Shown here: positions 34,238 through 43,467 of the stretch, in pieces
Numbering within the stretch: the first letter of the stretch is position 1
How the letters are laid out: each line of letters starts with the position of its first letter
Assembly (NCBI GenBank): GCA_000421065.1
Contig: ATWD01000001.1
Coordinates: forward strand, 248,001-312,000
Source of the DNA: Acidobacteriaceae bacterium TAA 166
Lineage (GTDB): Bacteria > Acidobacteriota > Terriglobia > Terriglobales > Acidobacteriaceae
Reading direction: 5' to 3'
Length of the DNA: 64,000 nucleotides
Translations under genes and position numbers: made by a program
The notes under the pieces: model-generated
What the model was told of the DNA's origin: nothing
Databases searched by the model: none
The model's input: only the letters and a program-made list of their open reading frames with translations

Positions 34238-35068
34238 ATGGCGCGGGCTAGGGTTTTAGTCGTTGATGATAATGAAGCAATCCGCTTGAGCCTGAGGGCT
34301 ATTCTCGAAGAGCACGATTTCGAAGTCACCGTTGCCGCCGATGTTAGCGAAGCGCTACGGCTCATCAGTTCCCACACATACGACGTCCTTTTGAGTGATT
34401 TGCATATGCCGGGAGCCGGAGACGGGCTGACCGTTGTGAGCGCCATGCGTCATGCGAATCCCGAGGCCGTGACTCTACTCTTAAGTGCTTTTCCCGAGAT
34501 GTCCGCGGCCGCCAATGCGATCCTGATGCAGACCGATGAGATCCTGGTCAAACCCATGAATGTGCCCGACCTACTCGATGCGATCACACAACGACTCGCC
34601 AAGGGCCCGCTCCACAAACGTCATGTGGAAACCCTGGCTACGATCCTCGAACGCACGACCGCAGCCAGCATTGCCGACTGGTATGAAGAGGTAGAGAAGG
34701 AAAACACCTTGATGGCGATCTCACTCAGTCGCGAGGCGCGCTGCAAGCATCTCCCTCAGCTGTTCCGTGATCTTGGAAGGCGCCTGCAAGCGTTTAAGCC
34801 GCTCGGCACCAAAGAGCTGAAGTCCGAAGCTGCCTCCAATCATGGGCTGGAACGGCGCAGGCAGGGATATACAGCCGCGATGATGGTGGAAGAGAGCCGT
34901 ATTCTTCAGGTAACCATCTTCCATACCCTGCAAAAAAACCTGGGCACGATCGACTTCAGCGTTCTGCTTCTCGGGGTTATGACGATTGCCGACGAGGTGG
35001 ATTCACAGCTGAGTCAGGCAATGGAAAGCTACATCGCGGAGTCCGTCCAGGACGCCTTACCCTCCTGA
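34238..35068 (+). CDS. Response regulator with RsbRD-like C-terminal domain
   Basis: The N-terminal receiver domain has the acidic pair VVDDNE, phospho-acceptor Asp in LLSDLHMP (about residue 52) and Lys in LVKPMNVPDLL. The C-terminal half (SIADWYEEVEKEN, then HLPQLFRDLGRRLQAF) resembles the RsbRD N-terminal helical domain, not a DNA-binding domain. The output may be a protein interaction, as in stress signalling. ATG 34238 (MARARVLVVDD) follows GAGGT. No histidine kinase is adjacent, so it is an orphan. Confidence 0.75.
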   Translation: MARARVLVVDDNEAIRLSLRAILEEHDFEVTVAADVSEALRLISSHTYDVLLSDLHMPGAGDGLTVVSAMRHANPEAVTLLLSAFPEMSAAANAILMQTDEILVKPMNVPDLLDAITQRLAKGPLHKRHVETLATILERTTAASIADWYEEVEKENTLMAISLSREARCKHLPQLFRDLGRRLQAFKPLGTKELKSEAASNHGLERRRQGYTAAMMVEESRILQVTIFHTLQKNLGTIDFSVLLLGVMTIADEVDSQLSQAMESYIAESVQDALPS

Positions 35069-35134
35069 ACGTCTGATCTGGTAACAGTTGAGCCCAGACA
35101 AGCGAAAGGGGCGAGAAAATTCTGCATCCTGCCC

Positions 35135-35149
35135 GACTAGTTGGTAGTC
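35135..35149. promoter_or_regulatory. Palindromic operator candidate GACTA-GTTGG-TAGTC
   Basis: A 15-bp palindrome centred 16 bases upstream of the TetR ATG at 35158. Its core CTAGTTGGTAG is repeated in reverse orientation at 35781-35791 before the next gene, which supports autoregulation and control of the downstream membrane protein. Confidence 0.55.
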
Positions 35150-35157
35150 TACTTTGT

Positions 35158-35739
35158 ATGCTAGGTGAAACGGCAGAACGCATCCTGACAACAGCGCGAT
35201 CCCTGATGATGGAGAGGGGATATTCGGCCTTTAGCTATGCCGACATCTCCGAAGCAGTCGAGATCAAGAAGCCGAGCATCCATCATCATTTTCCGACAAA
35301 AGCCGGGCTGGTGGTGGCTGTGCTCCAAGCTCATCGTGAAAGGCTCATCCAGGGAACCGCGGCGATCGATTCAAAGATTGAAAGTCCTTTTGGGCGGATC
35401 CAGGCTTATGTCCAGCATTGGGAAGGATGTATCCGCGATAAAACAGTGCCGTTTTGCATTGCGGCACTGCTTGCGGCAGAAATGCCTTCATTACCCGAAG
35501 AGGTCCGGGCTGAAGTAACCCTGCACTTCAACGCACTGGAGGATTGGCTTGAACGAACGCTGAAGGCTGGAGTCAAGAAGCACGAGATTCAACTTCAGAA
35601 TTCCGCCGCTACAGAAGCGCAGGCCTTGATGGCCATGGTGCATGGCGCGATGCTTTCGGCGCGTGCGTTGTCGAGCGGTGAGGTATTCAAGACCATCACC
35701 GATGCAGCGCTCAAGAGGCTATCGGCGCCAAAGCGCTAA
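35158..35739 (+). CDS. TetR family regulator (AcuR/YxaF-like)
   Basis: The helix-turn-helix FSYADISEAVEIKKPSIHHHFPTKAGLVVAVL is typical of the subgroup with an IHHHFPTK recognition end. The C-terminal domain (FCIAALLAAEMPSLPEEVRAEV) matches. ATG 35158 has no clear ribosome site and begins 9 bases after the palindrome, so translation may be leaderless or weak. It is followed on the same strand by the DUF308-like gene that shares the operator motif. Confidence 0.85.
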   Translation: MLGETAERILTTARSLMMERGYSAFSYADISEAVEIKKPSIHHHFPTKAGLVVAVLQAHRERLIQGTAAIDSKIESPFGRIQAYVQHWEGCIRDKTVPFCIAALLAAEMPSLPEEVRAEVTLHFNALEDWLERTLKAGVKKHEIQLQNSAATEAQALMAMVHGAMLSARALSSGEVFKTITDAALKRLSAPKR

Positions 35740-35780
35740 ACCCTGCGGCTCCATTTTCAGGAGCCGTACGCTTAGATTAC

Positions 35781-35791
35781 CTACCAACTAG
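35781..35791. promoter_or_regulatory. Second copy of the TetR motif (CTACCAACTAG)
   Basis: An exact 11-bp reverse-complement match to the core of the palindrome at 35135-35149, located 19 bases upstream of the membrane protein start. Binding by the TetR at 35158-35739 is inferred. Confidence 0.5.
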
Positions 35792-35809
35792 AAGATAGTG
35801 AGGATGGAT

Positions 35810-36379
35810 ATGGAAATGAAATATCAACAGGCAAGCTCTCTCCGGAAGCTGTATTTCGTAAGAACTGCATTTCAGGTGCTCTGGGCTGGCAGCGTGTTTG
35901 CTACGGCGATGACACAACCGGCTGTTGCGGCCGCTTTGCTGATTCTTTATCCGCTGTGGGACGTTGCTTGCACCGCCTACGACCTGAAGACTTCAGCGCT
36001 CGACGGCAGCACGCGAACGTCTCAGACCATCAACGCGATCCTGGGCACTGCCGCGGCGTTGGGGATTGGGTTGACGACCTTCTCGCAACCTGCTTACGCG
36101 ATTGGGATCTTCGGTGCATGGGCGCTCGGCGCAGGTTTGCTCCAACTCGCGGCTGGCCTTTTTCGCCGCAGGCAGTTGGGCGGACAGTGGGCCATGATCC
36201 TCAGCGGTCTTCAATCGACTGCTGCCGGTATAGCTCTTGGCCTGGGCGGTCTCCATGGTACGGTTCACGCGAAGAATCTGGGCGGCTACGCAATCTTCGG
36301 CGCCCTTTACTTCTCGATCGCGGGCATCCTGCTCAGCCGCAAGCTGTCCCGGCCCACCTCGGCTGAAGCCATTGGCTGA
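35810..36379 (+). CDS. DUF308-type (HdeD-like) membrane protein
   Basis: About 190 residues with six hydrophobic segments, e.g. VFATAMTQPAVAAALLILYPLWDV, AILGTAAALGIGLTTF, AIGIFGAWALGAGLLQLAAGLF and YAIFGALYFSIAGILL, with short polar loops. The RRRQLGGQWAMILSGLQSTAAGIALG loop-helix is typical of DUF308. GTGAGG lies 6 bases before ATG 35810; nearby ATGs are alternatives. Two copies of one motif suggest control by the TetR upstream. The role is unknown, perhaps acid or stress related as for HdeD. Confidence 0.65.
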   Translation: MEMKYQQASSLRKLYFVRTAFQVLWAGSVFATAMTQPAVAAALLILYPLWDVACTAYDLKTSALDGSTRTSQTINAILGTAAALGIGLTTFSQPAYAIGIFGAWALGAGLLQLAAGLFRRRQLGGQWAMILSGLQSTAAGIALGLGGLHGTVHAKNLGGYAIFGALYFSIAGILLSRKLSRPTSAEAIG

Positions 36380-36461
36380 CCGCTGAAGCATTCCTTGCGG
36401 AAGAAGTAGCCGACTCCCCCGCACACAAGAATTTGGAAATAACCAACACAGGAGAATCGTG

Positions 36462-36875
36462 ATGTCAGTTGATGTTAAATTTCGGACAAGCGCAACCACG
36501 GCCGCAGGCAAGATCCACACCGAGGACGGACACCTTGACCTCTCACTTGCGGCACCTAAGGCACTCGGAGGCCCGGGTGATGGTACCAATCCGGAGCAAC
36601 TCTTTGCAGCGGGGTACTCGGCCTGCTTCTTCTCTTCTCTGAAGTTCGCCGCACAACAAGGAAAAGTACACCTGCCAGCGGATGCTTCAGTCACCGCTGA
36701 TATCGGCGTCGGTCCGCGCTCTGAGGGCGGATGGGGGCTCGTCGCGAATCTCAGCGTCAAGCTGCCGGGAGTCGATCCTGAGCAAGCCGGGCAACTGATC
36801 GACGTCGCTCACCAGATCTGCCCTTACTCCAATTCCACTCGAAACAATATCGAGGTGAGCTTCCAGGTGGTCTAG
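36462..36875 (+). CDS. OsmC/Ohr-family organic hydroperoxide reductase
   Basis: A 137-residue Ohr-type thiol peroxidase that reduces organic hydroperoxides with lipoylated or dithiol donors. The two catalytic cysteines are C55 (GYSACFFSSLK) and C120 (HQICPYSN), and the catalytic Arg is likely that in the N-terminal strand region. TNPEQLFAAGYSACF is the family signature. GGAG precedes ATG 36462. A good terminator follows at 36901. No OhrR is adjacent. Confidence 0.9.
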   Translation: MSVDVKFRTSATTAAGKIHTEDGHLDLSLAAPKALGGPGDGTNPEQLFAAGYSACFFSSLKFAAQQGKVHLPADASVTADIGVGPRSEGGWGLVANLSVKLPGVDPEQAGQLIDVAHQICPYSNSTRNNIEVSFQVV

Positions 36876-36900
36876 GACCACTGCCCATCGAGACAGAGGA

Positions 36901-36932
36901 AGCCCGCGATGCATCCCGATCGCGGGCTTTTT
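36901..36932 (+). terminator. Rho-independent terminator after the Ohr gene
   Basis: AGCCCGCGAT and ATCGCGGGCT form a perfect 10-bp GC-rich stem with an 8-base loop, followed by a T-run (TTTTT). It sits 25 bases after the Ohr stop codon. Confidence 0.9.
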
Positions 36933-37050
36933 AGGAGACAGTGCCCGCATCAGGGAGTCAGGCCTGCAGTCAGTCCCCGGTGCATGTGGTTCAACGCGCT
37001 GGTGTCTTATCAGTACGCTTTAATACTTTCCAAAGACGAGGGAGAACAAC

Positions 37051-37764
37051 ATGCAAAAAGTAAAGAAAGTGGCTCTCATTACCGGAGCAAACAAGGGCAT
37101 TGGGTTCGAAGTTGCCCGTCAGATCGCCAAGTCGGGCTGGACGGTTCTCGCGTCCGCGCGCAGCGAAGATCTCGGAAGGCAGGCAGTCGTGAAACTCCAG
37201 GCGGAAGGTCTCGACGTTCAGTACATTCACATCGATCTCGATGCACCGGAAAGCGCAGCCATTGCAGCCGAGATCACTCGGAAGCAGTTCGGCAAGCTTG
37301 ATCTCCTCATCAACAATGCTGGCGTGGTGAGTCAAAGCGACGGTCCGCCGAGCAAGGTTGACCTGGAGGCCGTCCAGAAAACCATGCACACCAATTTCAT
37401 AGGCACGGTTGCGGTCACGCAAGCTATGATCCCTCTCCTCCAGGCTGCTGGCAAAGCTCAAATCATTAACGTCTCCAGCAGACTCGGCTCTTTAAGTCAG
37501 CCGACCAACCCGAATTGGGTGGTGCTGGGCTACTGCGCTTCTAAGGCGGCGCTCAACATGCTGACCGTCCAGCTGGCCTACGAGTTCCGCGACGGAAATA
37601 TCGCTGTGAATTCGGTGAACCCAGGCTACACAGCCACGGACCTGAACGGAAACAGTGGCACGCAGACGGTATCAGAAGGTGCCGCGGAGATCATCCGCGC
37701 AGCTCTTCTCGACCCTCCAGTAACCGGGAAGTTCCTCCAAACGGGCGGAGAAATTCCTTGGTAG
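37051..37764 (+). CDS. SDR family oxidoreductase (carbonyl-reductase-like)
   Basis: A 237-residue SDR: TGANKGIG at residues 11-18 is the variant typical of plant and bacterial carbonyl reductases related to CBR1. It also has NNAG, YCASK and a NPGYTATDLNGNSGTQT C-terminal motif where product release occurs. GAGGGAG precedes the ATG. The EthD gene follows 62 bases downstream on the same strand, a likely operon. Confidence 0.85.
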   Translation: MQKVKKVALITGANKGIGFEVARQIAKSGWTVLASARSEDLGRQAVVKLQAEGLDVQYIHIDLDAPESAAIAAEITRKQFGKLDLLINNAGVVSQSDGPPSKVDLEAVQKTMHTNFIGTVAVTQAMIPLLQAAGKAQIINVSSRLGSLSQPTNPNWVVLGYCASKAALNMLTVQLAYEFRDGNIAVNSVNPGYTATDLNGNSGTQTVSEGAAEIIRAALLDPPVTGKFLQTGGEIPW

Positions 37765-37826
37765 AACATCCAGCGTGTGGTGGGGCATATTGCTCACCAC
37801 ATACCGCCGACTGAGATTGGATCATC

Positions 37827-38156
37827 ATGCCAAACCACAAGCCCCAGACCGCTCCGGTCACCGTCTACGTGACCTATACGGGAACACCCCAAACCCGTTT
37901 CGATCGGGCTTACTACGTGAGTCATCACCTGCCTCTCGTCATGAAAGCCTGGGGGCAATACGGCCTGGAGAGCACCACCGCCTTTTTCCCAGCAGCCGAC
38001 CACACCGGCACCATAGCCATCTGCGAATGCCGATTTGCAAGTGAAGCGGCGATGACTGCAGCGTTCTCTTCATCGGAGTCTCCTGCTGTGATGGCCGATG
38101 TTGCCCGATTCACCGATGTTCAACCCACGCGCGTACGCGCGATGTATCTTGAGTGA
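37827..38156 (+). CDS. EthD family protein
   Basis: A 109-residue dimeric alpha/beta barrel: TVYVTYTGTPQTRFDRAYYVSHHLPLV carries the YY.xHHxP signature of EthD, the small partner in ether degradation clusters. No cytochrome P450 EthB or other eth genes are present, so it is annotated by fold only. It follows the carbonyl-reductase-like SDR. Confidence 0.8.
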   Translation: MPNHKPQTAPVTVYVTYTGTPQTRFDRAYYVSHHLPLVMKAWGQYGLESTTAFFPAADHTGTIAICECRFASEAAMTAAFSSSESPAVMADVARFTDVQPTRVRAMYLE

Positions 38157-38427
38157 GGTCTGTATGGGTCATGGCCATTTCACCCTGACGATGCAGCAGA
38201 GATGGGCGAGTTTATCGCTGGATACGGTCCGCTTCCAGCCGATTTGGAGCTTTTGGAAGTGATGATGGTGACCCGACTGCCGCTTTGCTGGATCGCAGGA
38301 AGACAAACGAACGCATCGGTCTCCGGCCTCAGGTGCTGCACGTCACCGGCAGCGGGGATGGGTGGCTCCGTCGCAATCCTCGGCGCTGCAGCCTTGGCCG
38401 ATGCGCTAGCACTGCTAGGTGACAGAT

Positions 38428-39192
38428 TCAGCAGGCCAAATATCCACCGTCCACAACCACCTCGGAGCCCGTCATGTAGGAGGATTCTTCAGATGCCAGG
38501 AAAGCAACTACCTTTGCTACCTCTTCCGGAGATCCGGCGCGTTGCATCGGCGTTCTCCCGATCAGCTTTGGCTTGAAACTCGGATCTTCCAAATATGGGA
38601 CCACGAACGGGGTAGCAATCACACCGGGATGGATCGAGTTCACTCTGATATTGAATTGGACATAGTCGATCGCCGCCGCCTTTGTCAGCAGGCGTACAGC
38701 GCCCTTCGACGTTGAGTAAGCTCCCTGATCGGGCATGTTGGAGACCATACCTGACATCGAGCACATATTGACGATGGTTCCTCCGCCTGCGGACTTCATT
38801 GCTGGGAGGACTTTTTGGCAGCCAAGAAACGTCCCACGAACATTAACTGCCATGACTCTGTCGAACTGCTCAACGGGGATCTCGGCGAATGGTGCGAACC
38901 AGATGAGACCTGCATTGTTAACGAGGATGTCGATCTTTCCGAATCGCTCAACTGTGCGTTCGATCACCAAGTTCCAGTCATCTTCCTTCGAGACATCGTG
39001 GGAAATGAAGAGCGCCTGAGAACCAAGGCTTTCCAGATCCTTCACAACAGCCTCGCCTGTGTCACTCTTCAAGTCGGTGACGACTACGGACGCGCCCCGC
39101 TTGGACAGCTCGCGACTAATTGCCTCTCCGATACCTTGGCCGCCACCCGTTACGATGGCGACCTTTCCATTGAGATTTGCTATGTCAGACAT
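38428..39192 (-). CDS. SDR family oxidoreductase
   Basis: A 254-residue SDR with TGGGQGIG, DLKSD at the end of beta2 (acidic, suggesting NAD), NNAG, SM-SG active-site Ser and YSTSK. The C-terminus SSYMTGSEVVVDGG is typical. It begins 10 bases downstream of the RND permease stop on the same strand, so it may be the last gene of the efflux operon, an unusual addition. Confidence 0.85.
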   Translation of the reverse strand: MSDIANLNGKVAIVTGGGQGIGEAISRELSKRGASVVVTDLKSDTGEAVVKDLESLGSQALFISHDVSKEDDWNLVIERTVERFGKIDILVNNAGLIWFAPFAEIPVEQFDRVMAVNVRGTFLGCQKVLPAMKSAGGGTIVNMCSMSGMVSNMPDQGAYSTSKGAVRLLTKAAAIDYVQFNIRVNSIHPGVIATPFVVPYLEDPSFKPKLIGRTPMQRAGSPEEVAKVVAFLASEESSYMTGSEVVVDGGYLAC

Positions 39193-39202
39193 GTTGCTCC
39201 CC

Positions 39203-42200
39203 TTATGCGGTTTCGATTTGGTTGAAGCCGGGTTCGAGACTCTCTTTGGAACCCGGACGATCCGTAGGCTTTACCCGGAACCAGATCGTGTAGAGCGCAG
39301 GCAGGAAAACAAGCGTGAGCACTGTGCCCACAGCCGTTCCGCCGATCAGCGTATACGCCAGCGATCCCCAAAAGGCCGAAAACGTGAGCGGAATGAACGC
39401 AAGCACAGCGGCAAGGGCCGTTAGGACGACCGGACGTGACCGTTGGACGGTCGCTTCCACTACCGCATGGAAGTCATCCAGGCCCTCGGCTTTGTTGACC
39501 TTGATCTGCCCCATCAGGATCAAGGTGTTGCGCATAAGAATTCCGGCCAGGGCGATGAGTCCGAGAATTGCGTCAAATCCGAAGGGCTGGTGGAAGATAA
39601 GGAGAATGGGAACCACTCCGACGATTCCGAGAGGCGCGGTGAGCAAGGTCATCGACAATGCCGAAATAGAACGCACCTGGATGATGATGACGACAAGCAT
39701 GCAGACGAGCATGATCGGAAAGACCTTCGCCAAGGCGGCGTTCGCCTTGTTTGCTTCCTCAACGGCCGCGCCTACTTCGATGGCGTATCCGGGAGGTAGC
39801 TTGTCCATGATGGGTTGGAAAGACTTTGCCAGTTCGGCAGTGACCTCAGGAGGCTGCAGAGCCTCGTCAATATCGCATTGCACCGTTATCGTCGGAACAC
39901 GGTCTCGGCGTTTCAGGATCGAGTCTTCAGGGCGAATCTCGACTTTGCCAATCTGACTCAGCGGAACGGAGCGTCCGTCACGGCTCTGCAAGGTCATGTT
40001 CATCAGCTTGCTGGGGTCGAGCCTATTGTCTCCGGATGTGCGAGCGACAACGTCAACAGCACGAATGTCCTCCCGTACCTGAGTCACCGGGATACCAGTG
40101 AGCAGGAACTGGATCTGCTGTCCCGCATCGCTCGGCGTCAGGCCGATGAGACGGAGGCGCTCCTGGTCGAGGGTAAAGTGGACAGTCGGGGCGCGCTCTC
40201 CCCAGTCCTCGTTAGCCTGCCGTGTGTTTGGATTCGCTTGCATCTTGGCGAGCACCTCATCTGAAATCTCGCGCACCTTCGCGAGGTCCGGACCAGATAC
40301 ACGGAAAGCGATGGGCCACGGAGAGTACGGTCCAAAGACAAACCGGGACGCGCGAACACGTGCCTCCTGTACCAACCCGGCCGCGAGGTTTTCTCGTAAG
40401 CGTTCTAATAACTTGCCTTGTGCCTTCTCGTTGGGAGTCGAGACGATCAGCTTCGCGAAGTTCGGATTTGGAAGTTCGGGATTGTAAGCAAGGAAGAACC
40501 GAGGGGCACCGCCTCCGGCGTAGGAAGTAACGATTTTGGCCTCTGGCTGTTTCTTGAGCCAGTCTTCAAGCTTCTTGACGGCACCTTCAGTTGCCTCGAT
40601 GCTTGTCCCTTGAGGCATGGTCACATCAATCAGAACTTCGGTTCGATCCGAGTTAGGAAAGAACTGCTGTTGAACAAATCCCATACCGAAGACCGCCGTG
40701 AAAAATAGGGCGATCACCGCGCCGGCAACCAGGAACTTGTGACTTACCGCACCAACGACGAGCTTGCGGAATCGTTGGTAGTTCGGCGTCTCGTAGATCT
40801 CGGCATATCCACCCTCCATACGATGGATATTCGGAAGCATCTTCACTCCGAGATAAGGTGTAAAGGTTACCGCGACGATCCACGAAATGATTAGCGCGAT
40901 AAATACTACCCAAAACAGATTTCTTACGTACTCACCGGGGCTTGACTGCGCGAAGCCGATTGGCATCAAGCCAATAATCGTCACAAGTGTGCCTGCAAGC
41001 ATTGGCGCCGCGGTATGGCTCCATGCGTACCCCGCTGCTTTGACTCTGTCCCAGCCCTCTTCCATCTTCACAACCATGGTTTCGATCGCGATGATGGCAT
41101 CGTCCACCAGAAGACCAAGAGCGAGGATGAGTGCGCCCAGCGAGATTCGGTCCAGGTTGATGCCAGCGGACAACATGGCGACGAGAGTGGCCGAAAGGGT
41201 AAGCGGGACCGCCGCGGCAACCACGATACCGACCCTCCATCCCAGGCTCACCAGACTGACGATCATGACCACAAGGAGAGCGACAAAGAACTTGAGTTGG
41301 AACTCATCCACCGCTTCCTTGATGACCTGCGCCTGGTCGATCACCTTCACAAATGTGAGACCGGCTGGCAGTTCTTTTTCGAGTCTGTCCTGCTCCGCGT
41401 CCAGGGCTTTTCCAAGGTCTAGGCCGTTGTACTGGTCCTTCATAACGACATCGAGCATCATGGCTGGATCACCGTTATGGTGGACAACATATTGTGCCGG
41501 GTCCTCATAGCCGCGCGTCACACCTGCAATATCGGAAAGCTTGAACGTCCGTCCATTAGCTACGACAGGCGTGTCCTTGATTTTCTGAAGGTCATCAAGC
41601 GCGCCGTCGAGCCGGATGTAAACCTGTTGGTTGCTCGTGTTGATCGAACCTGCGGGAGTCACCACATTCTGCTTGACGAGTCCGTCGAAGATGTCCTGTG
41701 CCCTGACTCCCAGAGTGGCAATCCGGTCGTAAGAGAACTGCACAAAGATGCGTTCGGGCTGCTCACCGAGGATGTTGACTTTTTTTACTCCAGGCACATG
41801 AAGAAGGCCTTGGCGAATGGATTCTGCTTCTCTGGTCAGTTGCCGAAGAGGCAGGTCTTTCGCCTTGAGAGAGTAGACGGAGAAGATAACGTCGGTGTAC
41901 TCGTCATTCAGCACCGGAGTGAGGACACCCTGAGGTAATTTCGATGTCTCATCCTGGATCTTCTTGCGGCCCTGGTAGTACTCTTCCCGCACTTCTTCGG
42001 GCGGTGTGTAGTCCTGGAGCGTGACCGTGAGAAACGCGAGTCCTGGTCGGGTGAACGTGTCAACGTGATAGTAGTACTTCAACTCCTGCATGCGCTTCTC
42101 TAGCGGCTCGGCAACGAGATCCTGCATCTCCTGGGCCGTAGCTCCGGGCCATGCAGCCGTCACGGTAAAGACCTTGATCGTGAATACCGGGTCCTCGGCG

Positions 42201-42358
42201 CGACCGAGTTTTAGATATGCCACCACACCCGCGATGATGATGCCGAGCAGGAAGAAGAGAGTAAGCGACTTTTCTCGAACGGCGAGGGAAGAGAGGTTGA
42301 AGCCTTTTTCTTCCTCGGGGTTTTCGATCTTCGGGATTTCTATGTGGAACTCGCTCAT
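39203..42358 (-). CDS. RND efflux permease (HAE1-like, AcrB/MexF type)
   Basis: A 1051-residue proton-driven inner-membrane pump. The N-terminal segment FFLLGIIIAGVVAYLKLGRAEDPVFTIK precedes the first periplasmic loop. Proton-relay Asp residues lie in LLVDDAIIAIETM of the fourth helix. AEDP and a second periplasmic loop with GDNRLDPSKLMNMTL resemble the TriC/MexK-like branch. It overlaps the adaptor gene by ATGA (42355-42358). It works with the MFP at 42355-43446 and the outer-membrane factor at 44212-45729. Confidence 0.9.
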   Translation of the reverse strand: MSEFHIEIPKIENPEEEKGFNLSSLAVREKSLTLFFLLGIIIAGVVAYLKLGRAEDPVFTIKVFTVTAAWPGATAQEMQDLVAEPLEKRMQELKYYYHVDTFTRPGLAFLTVTLQDYTPPEEVREEYYQGRKKIQDETSKLPQGVLTPVLNDEYTDVIFSVYSLKAKDLPLRQLTREAESIRQGLLHVPGVKKVNILGEQPERIFVQFSYDRIATLGVRAQDIFDGLVKQNVVTPAGSINTSNQQVYIRLDGALDDLQKIKDTPVVANGRTFKLSDIAGVTRGYEDPAQYVVHHNGDPAMMLDVVMKDQYNGLDLGKALDAEQDRLEKELPAGLTFVKVIDQAQVIKEAVDEFQLKFFVALLVVMIVSLVSLGWRVGIVVAAAVPLTLSATLVAMLSAGINLDRISLGALILALGLLVDDAIIAIETMVVKMEEGWDRVKAAGYAWSHTAAPMLAGTLVTIIGLMPIGFAQSSPGEYVRNLFWVVFIALIISWIVAVTFTPYLGVKMLPNIHRMEGGYAEIYETPNYQRFRKLVVGAVSHKFLVAGAVIALFFTAVFGMGFVQQQFFPNSDRTEVLIDVTMPQGTSIEATEGAVKKLEDWLKKQPEAKIVTSYAGGGAPRFFLAYNPELPNPNFAKLIVSTPNEKAQGKLLERLRENLAAGLVQEARVRASRFVFGPYSPWPIAFRVSGPDLAKVREISDEVLAKMQANPNTRQANEDWGERAPTVHFTLDQERLRLIGLTPSDAGQQIQFLLTGIPVTQVREDIRAVDVVARTSGDNRLDPSKLMNMTLQSRDGRSVPLSQIGKVEIRPEDSILKRRDRVPTITVQCDIDEALQPPEVTAELAKSFQPIMDKLPPGYAIEVGAAVEEANKANAALAKVFPIMLVCMLVVIIIQVRSISALSMTLLTAPLGIVGVVPILLIFHQPFGFDAILGLIALAGILMRNTLILMGQIKVNKAEGLDDFHAVVEATVQRSRPVVLTALAAVLAFIPLTFSAFWGSLAYTLIGGTAVGTVLTLVFLPALYTIWFRVKPTDRPGSKESLEPGFNQIETA

Positions 42359-43446
42359 CGGGATGCCGTCTCTTTCTCGGCGATGCGGACGTGCTCTCCC
42401 TCGCTGAGCAAATGTGCCCCAAGAGCGACGATGAGTTGCCCGGGACGAAGGCCACTATCAATGAAGGTCTCTTCAGCGTTGATGCGACGCACCTTCACAG
42501 GGCTGAATGCGACCGTCGATGTTTGTCTGTTCACTACCCAGACGCCGGGATTTGATCCGCGATCGGTAACTGCAGCATTCGGTACGACCAGGGAGTCTGC
42601 GGCATTGCTCACTGGAAGCTGGATCGTGACTGTTGCACCGAGTGGCGCCCTGGCTTCGGGGCCTTCGAGGACATACCGAGCCTCATAGGTACGCGTCTCA
42701 GGGTCGGCAGCGTCGGACAATTGCCTGAGTCTCGCGGGAACGCTCGACGTTTCCCCATAGAGTGTCGCGTTCGCAACTGAATGGAGTGCAGGACGAATGG
42801 TCTCTGGCAGATTGACCGCAGCTTCTCGTGGCCCTGCGTGTGCTAACTTCACGACTGTCTGACCGGCTGCCACAACCTGACCGGGTTCTGCGAGTGTTTG
42901 CACCACCGTCCCATCTGAATCAGCGACGAGGAGCGAGTAGTCACCTTCGTCCCTCGCCACTTGGGCTTGGGCCTGTACCGCTGCCAGTTGCGCCCGCGCG
43001 GCATCGGCAGTCGCTTTCACCTGGTCATACGTCGATGCCGACACAGCTCCCGTGCTCACCAGCCCGCGATACCGCGCTTCATCGGCCGCTGCCTGATCGG
43101 TCTTCGCCTTTGCGGCCTCAACATTCTGGGTCTGGGTCGTGATCACATGGGCGTAGTCCGTGACATCAATTCGCATGAGCGGCTGGCCCACGCGAACTTT
43201 TTCGCCCACATCGACGAAACGCTTGGTCACCTTGCCCGGGACGCGAAAACCCAGATCGCTCTGAACCCTGGCGGTAACGACACCCGTATAGGCTCGGCTA
43301 CCCTCGCCGCTGGAATGCACCGCCTCGACACGAACGAGTAGAGGCAGTGTTCTTGGATCCGCAGCCTGCTGCTTCGAGCATCCTGTCAGGCCAGCGGTCA
43401 ACGAGAGGGCAAGTAACAAGGATTGAGGTGAAACCCACTTTTTCAT
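42355..43446 (-). CDS. RND periplasmic adaptor (MFP), lipoprotein
   Basis: The lipobox LTAGLTGCS places the acylated Cys at residue 23. The barrel and lipoyl motifs are RVPGKVTKRFVDVGEKVRVGQPLMRID, the coiled-coil hairpin is around QNVEAAKAKTDQAAADEARYRGL, and YSLLVADSDGTVVQTLAEPGQVVAAGQ is the second lipoyl half. The C-terminal membrane-proximal domain ends LLSEGEHVRIAE. It couples the permease to the outer-membrane channel. A promoter lies at 43468-43496. Confidence 0.9.
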   Translation of the reverse strand: MKKWVSPQSLLLALSLTAGLTGCSKQQAADPRTLPLLVRVEAVHSSGEGSRAYTGVVTARVQSDLGFRVPGKVTKRFVDVGEKVRVGQPLMRIDVTDYAHVITTQTQNVEAAKAKTDQAAADEARYRGLVSTGAVSASTYDQVKATADAARAQLAAVQAQAQVARDEGDYSLLVADSDGTVVQTLAEPGQVVAAGQTVVKLAHAGPREAAVNLPETIRPALHSVANATLYGETSSVPARLRQLSDAADPETRTYEARYVLEGPEARAPLGATVTIQLPVSNAADSLVVPNAAVTDRGSNPGVWVVNRQTSTVAFSPVKVRRINAEETFIDSGLRPGQLIVALGAHLLSEGEHVRIAEKETASR

Positions 43447-43467
43447 TTCAAGTCCGCTCCTGAGCAG

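Noticed and set aside
38157..38427. Frame after the EthD gene (ELMM-like segment FIAGYGPLPADLELLEVMM) resembling part of an aminoglycoside phosphotransferase fold
   Set aside because: Similarity is weak, the frame has no good start, and its end overlaps the SDR gene antisense. It could be a remnant but cannot be supported.
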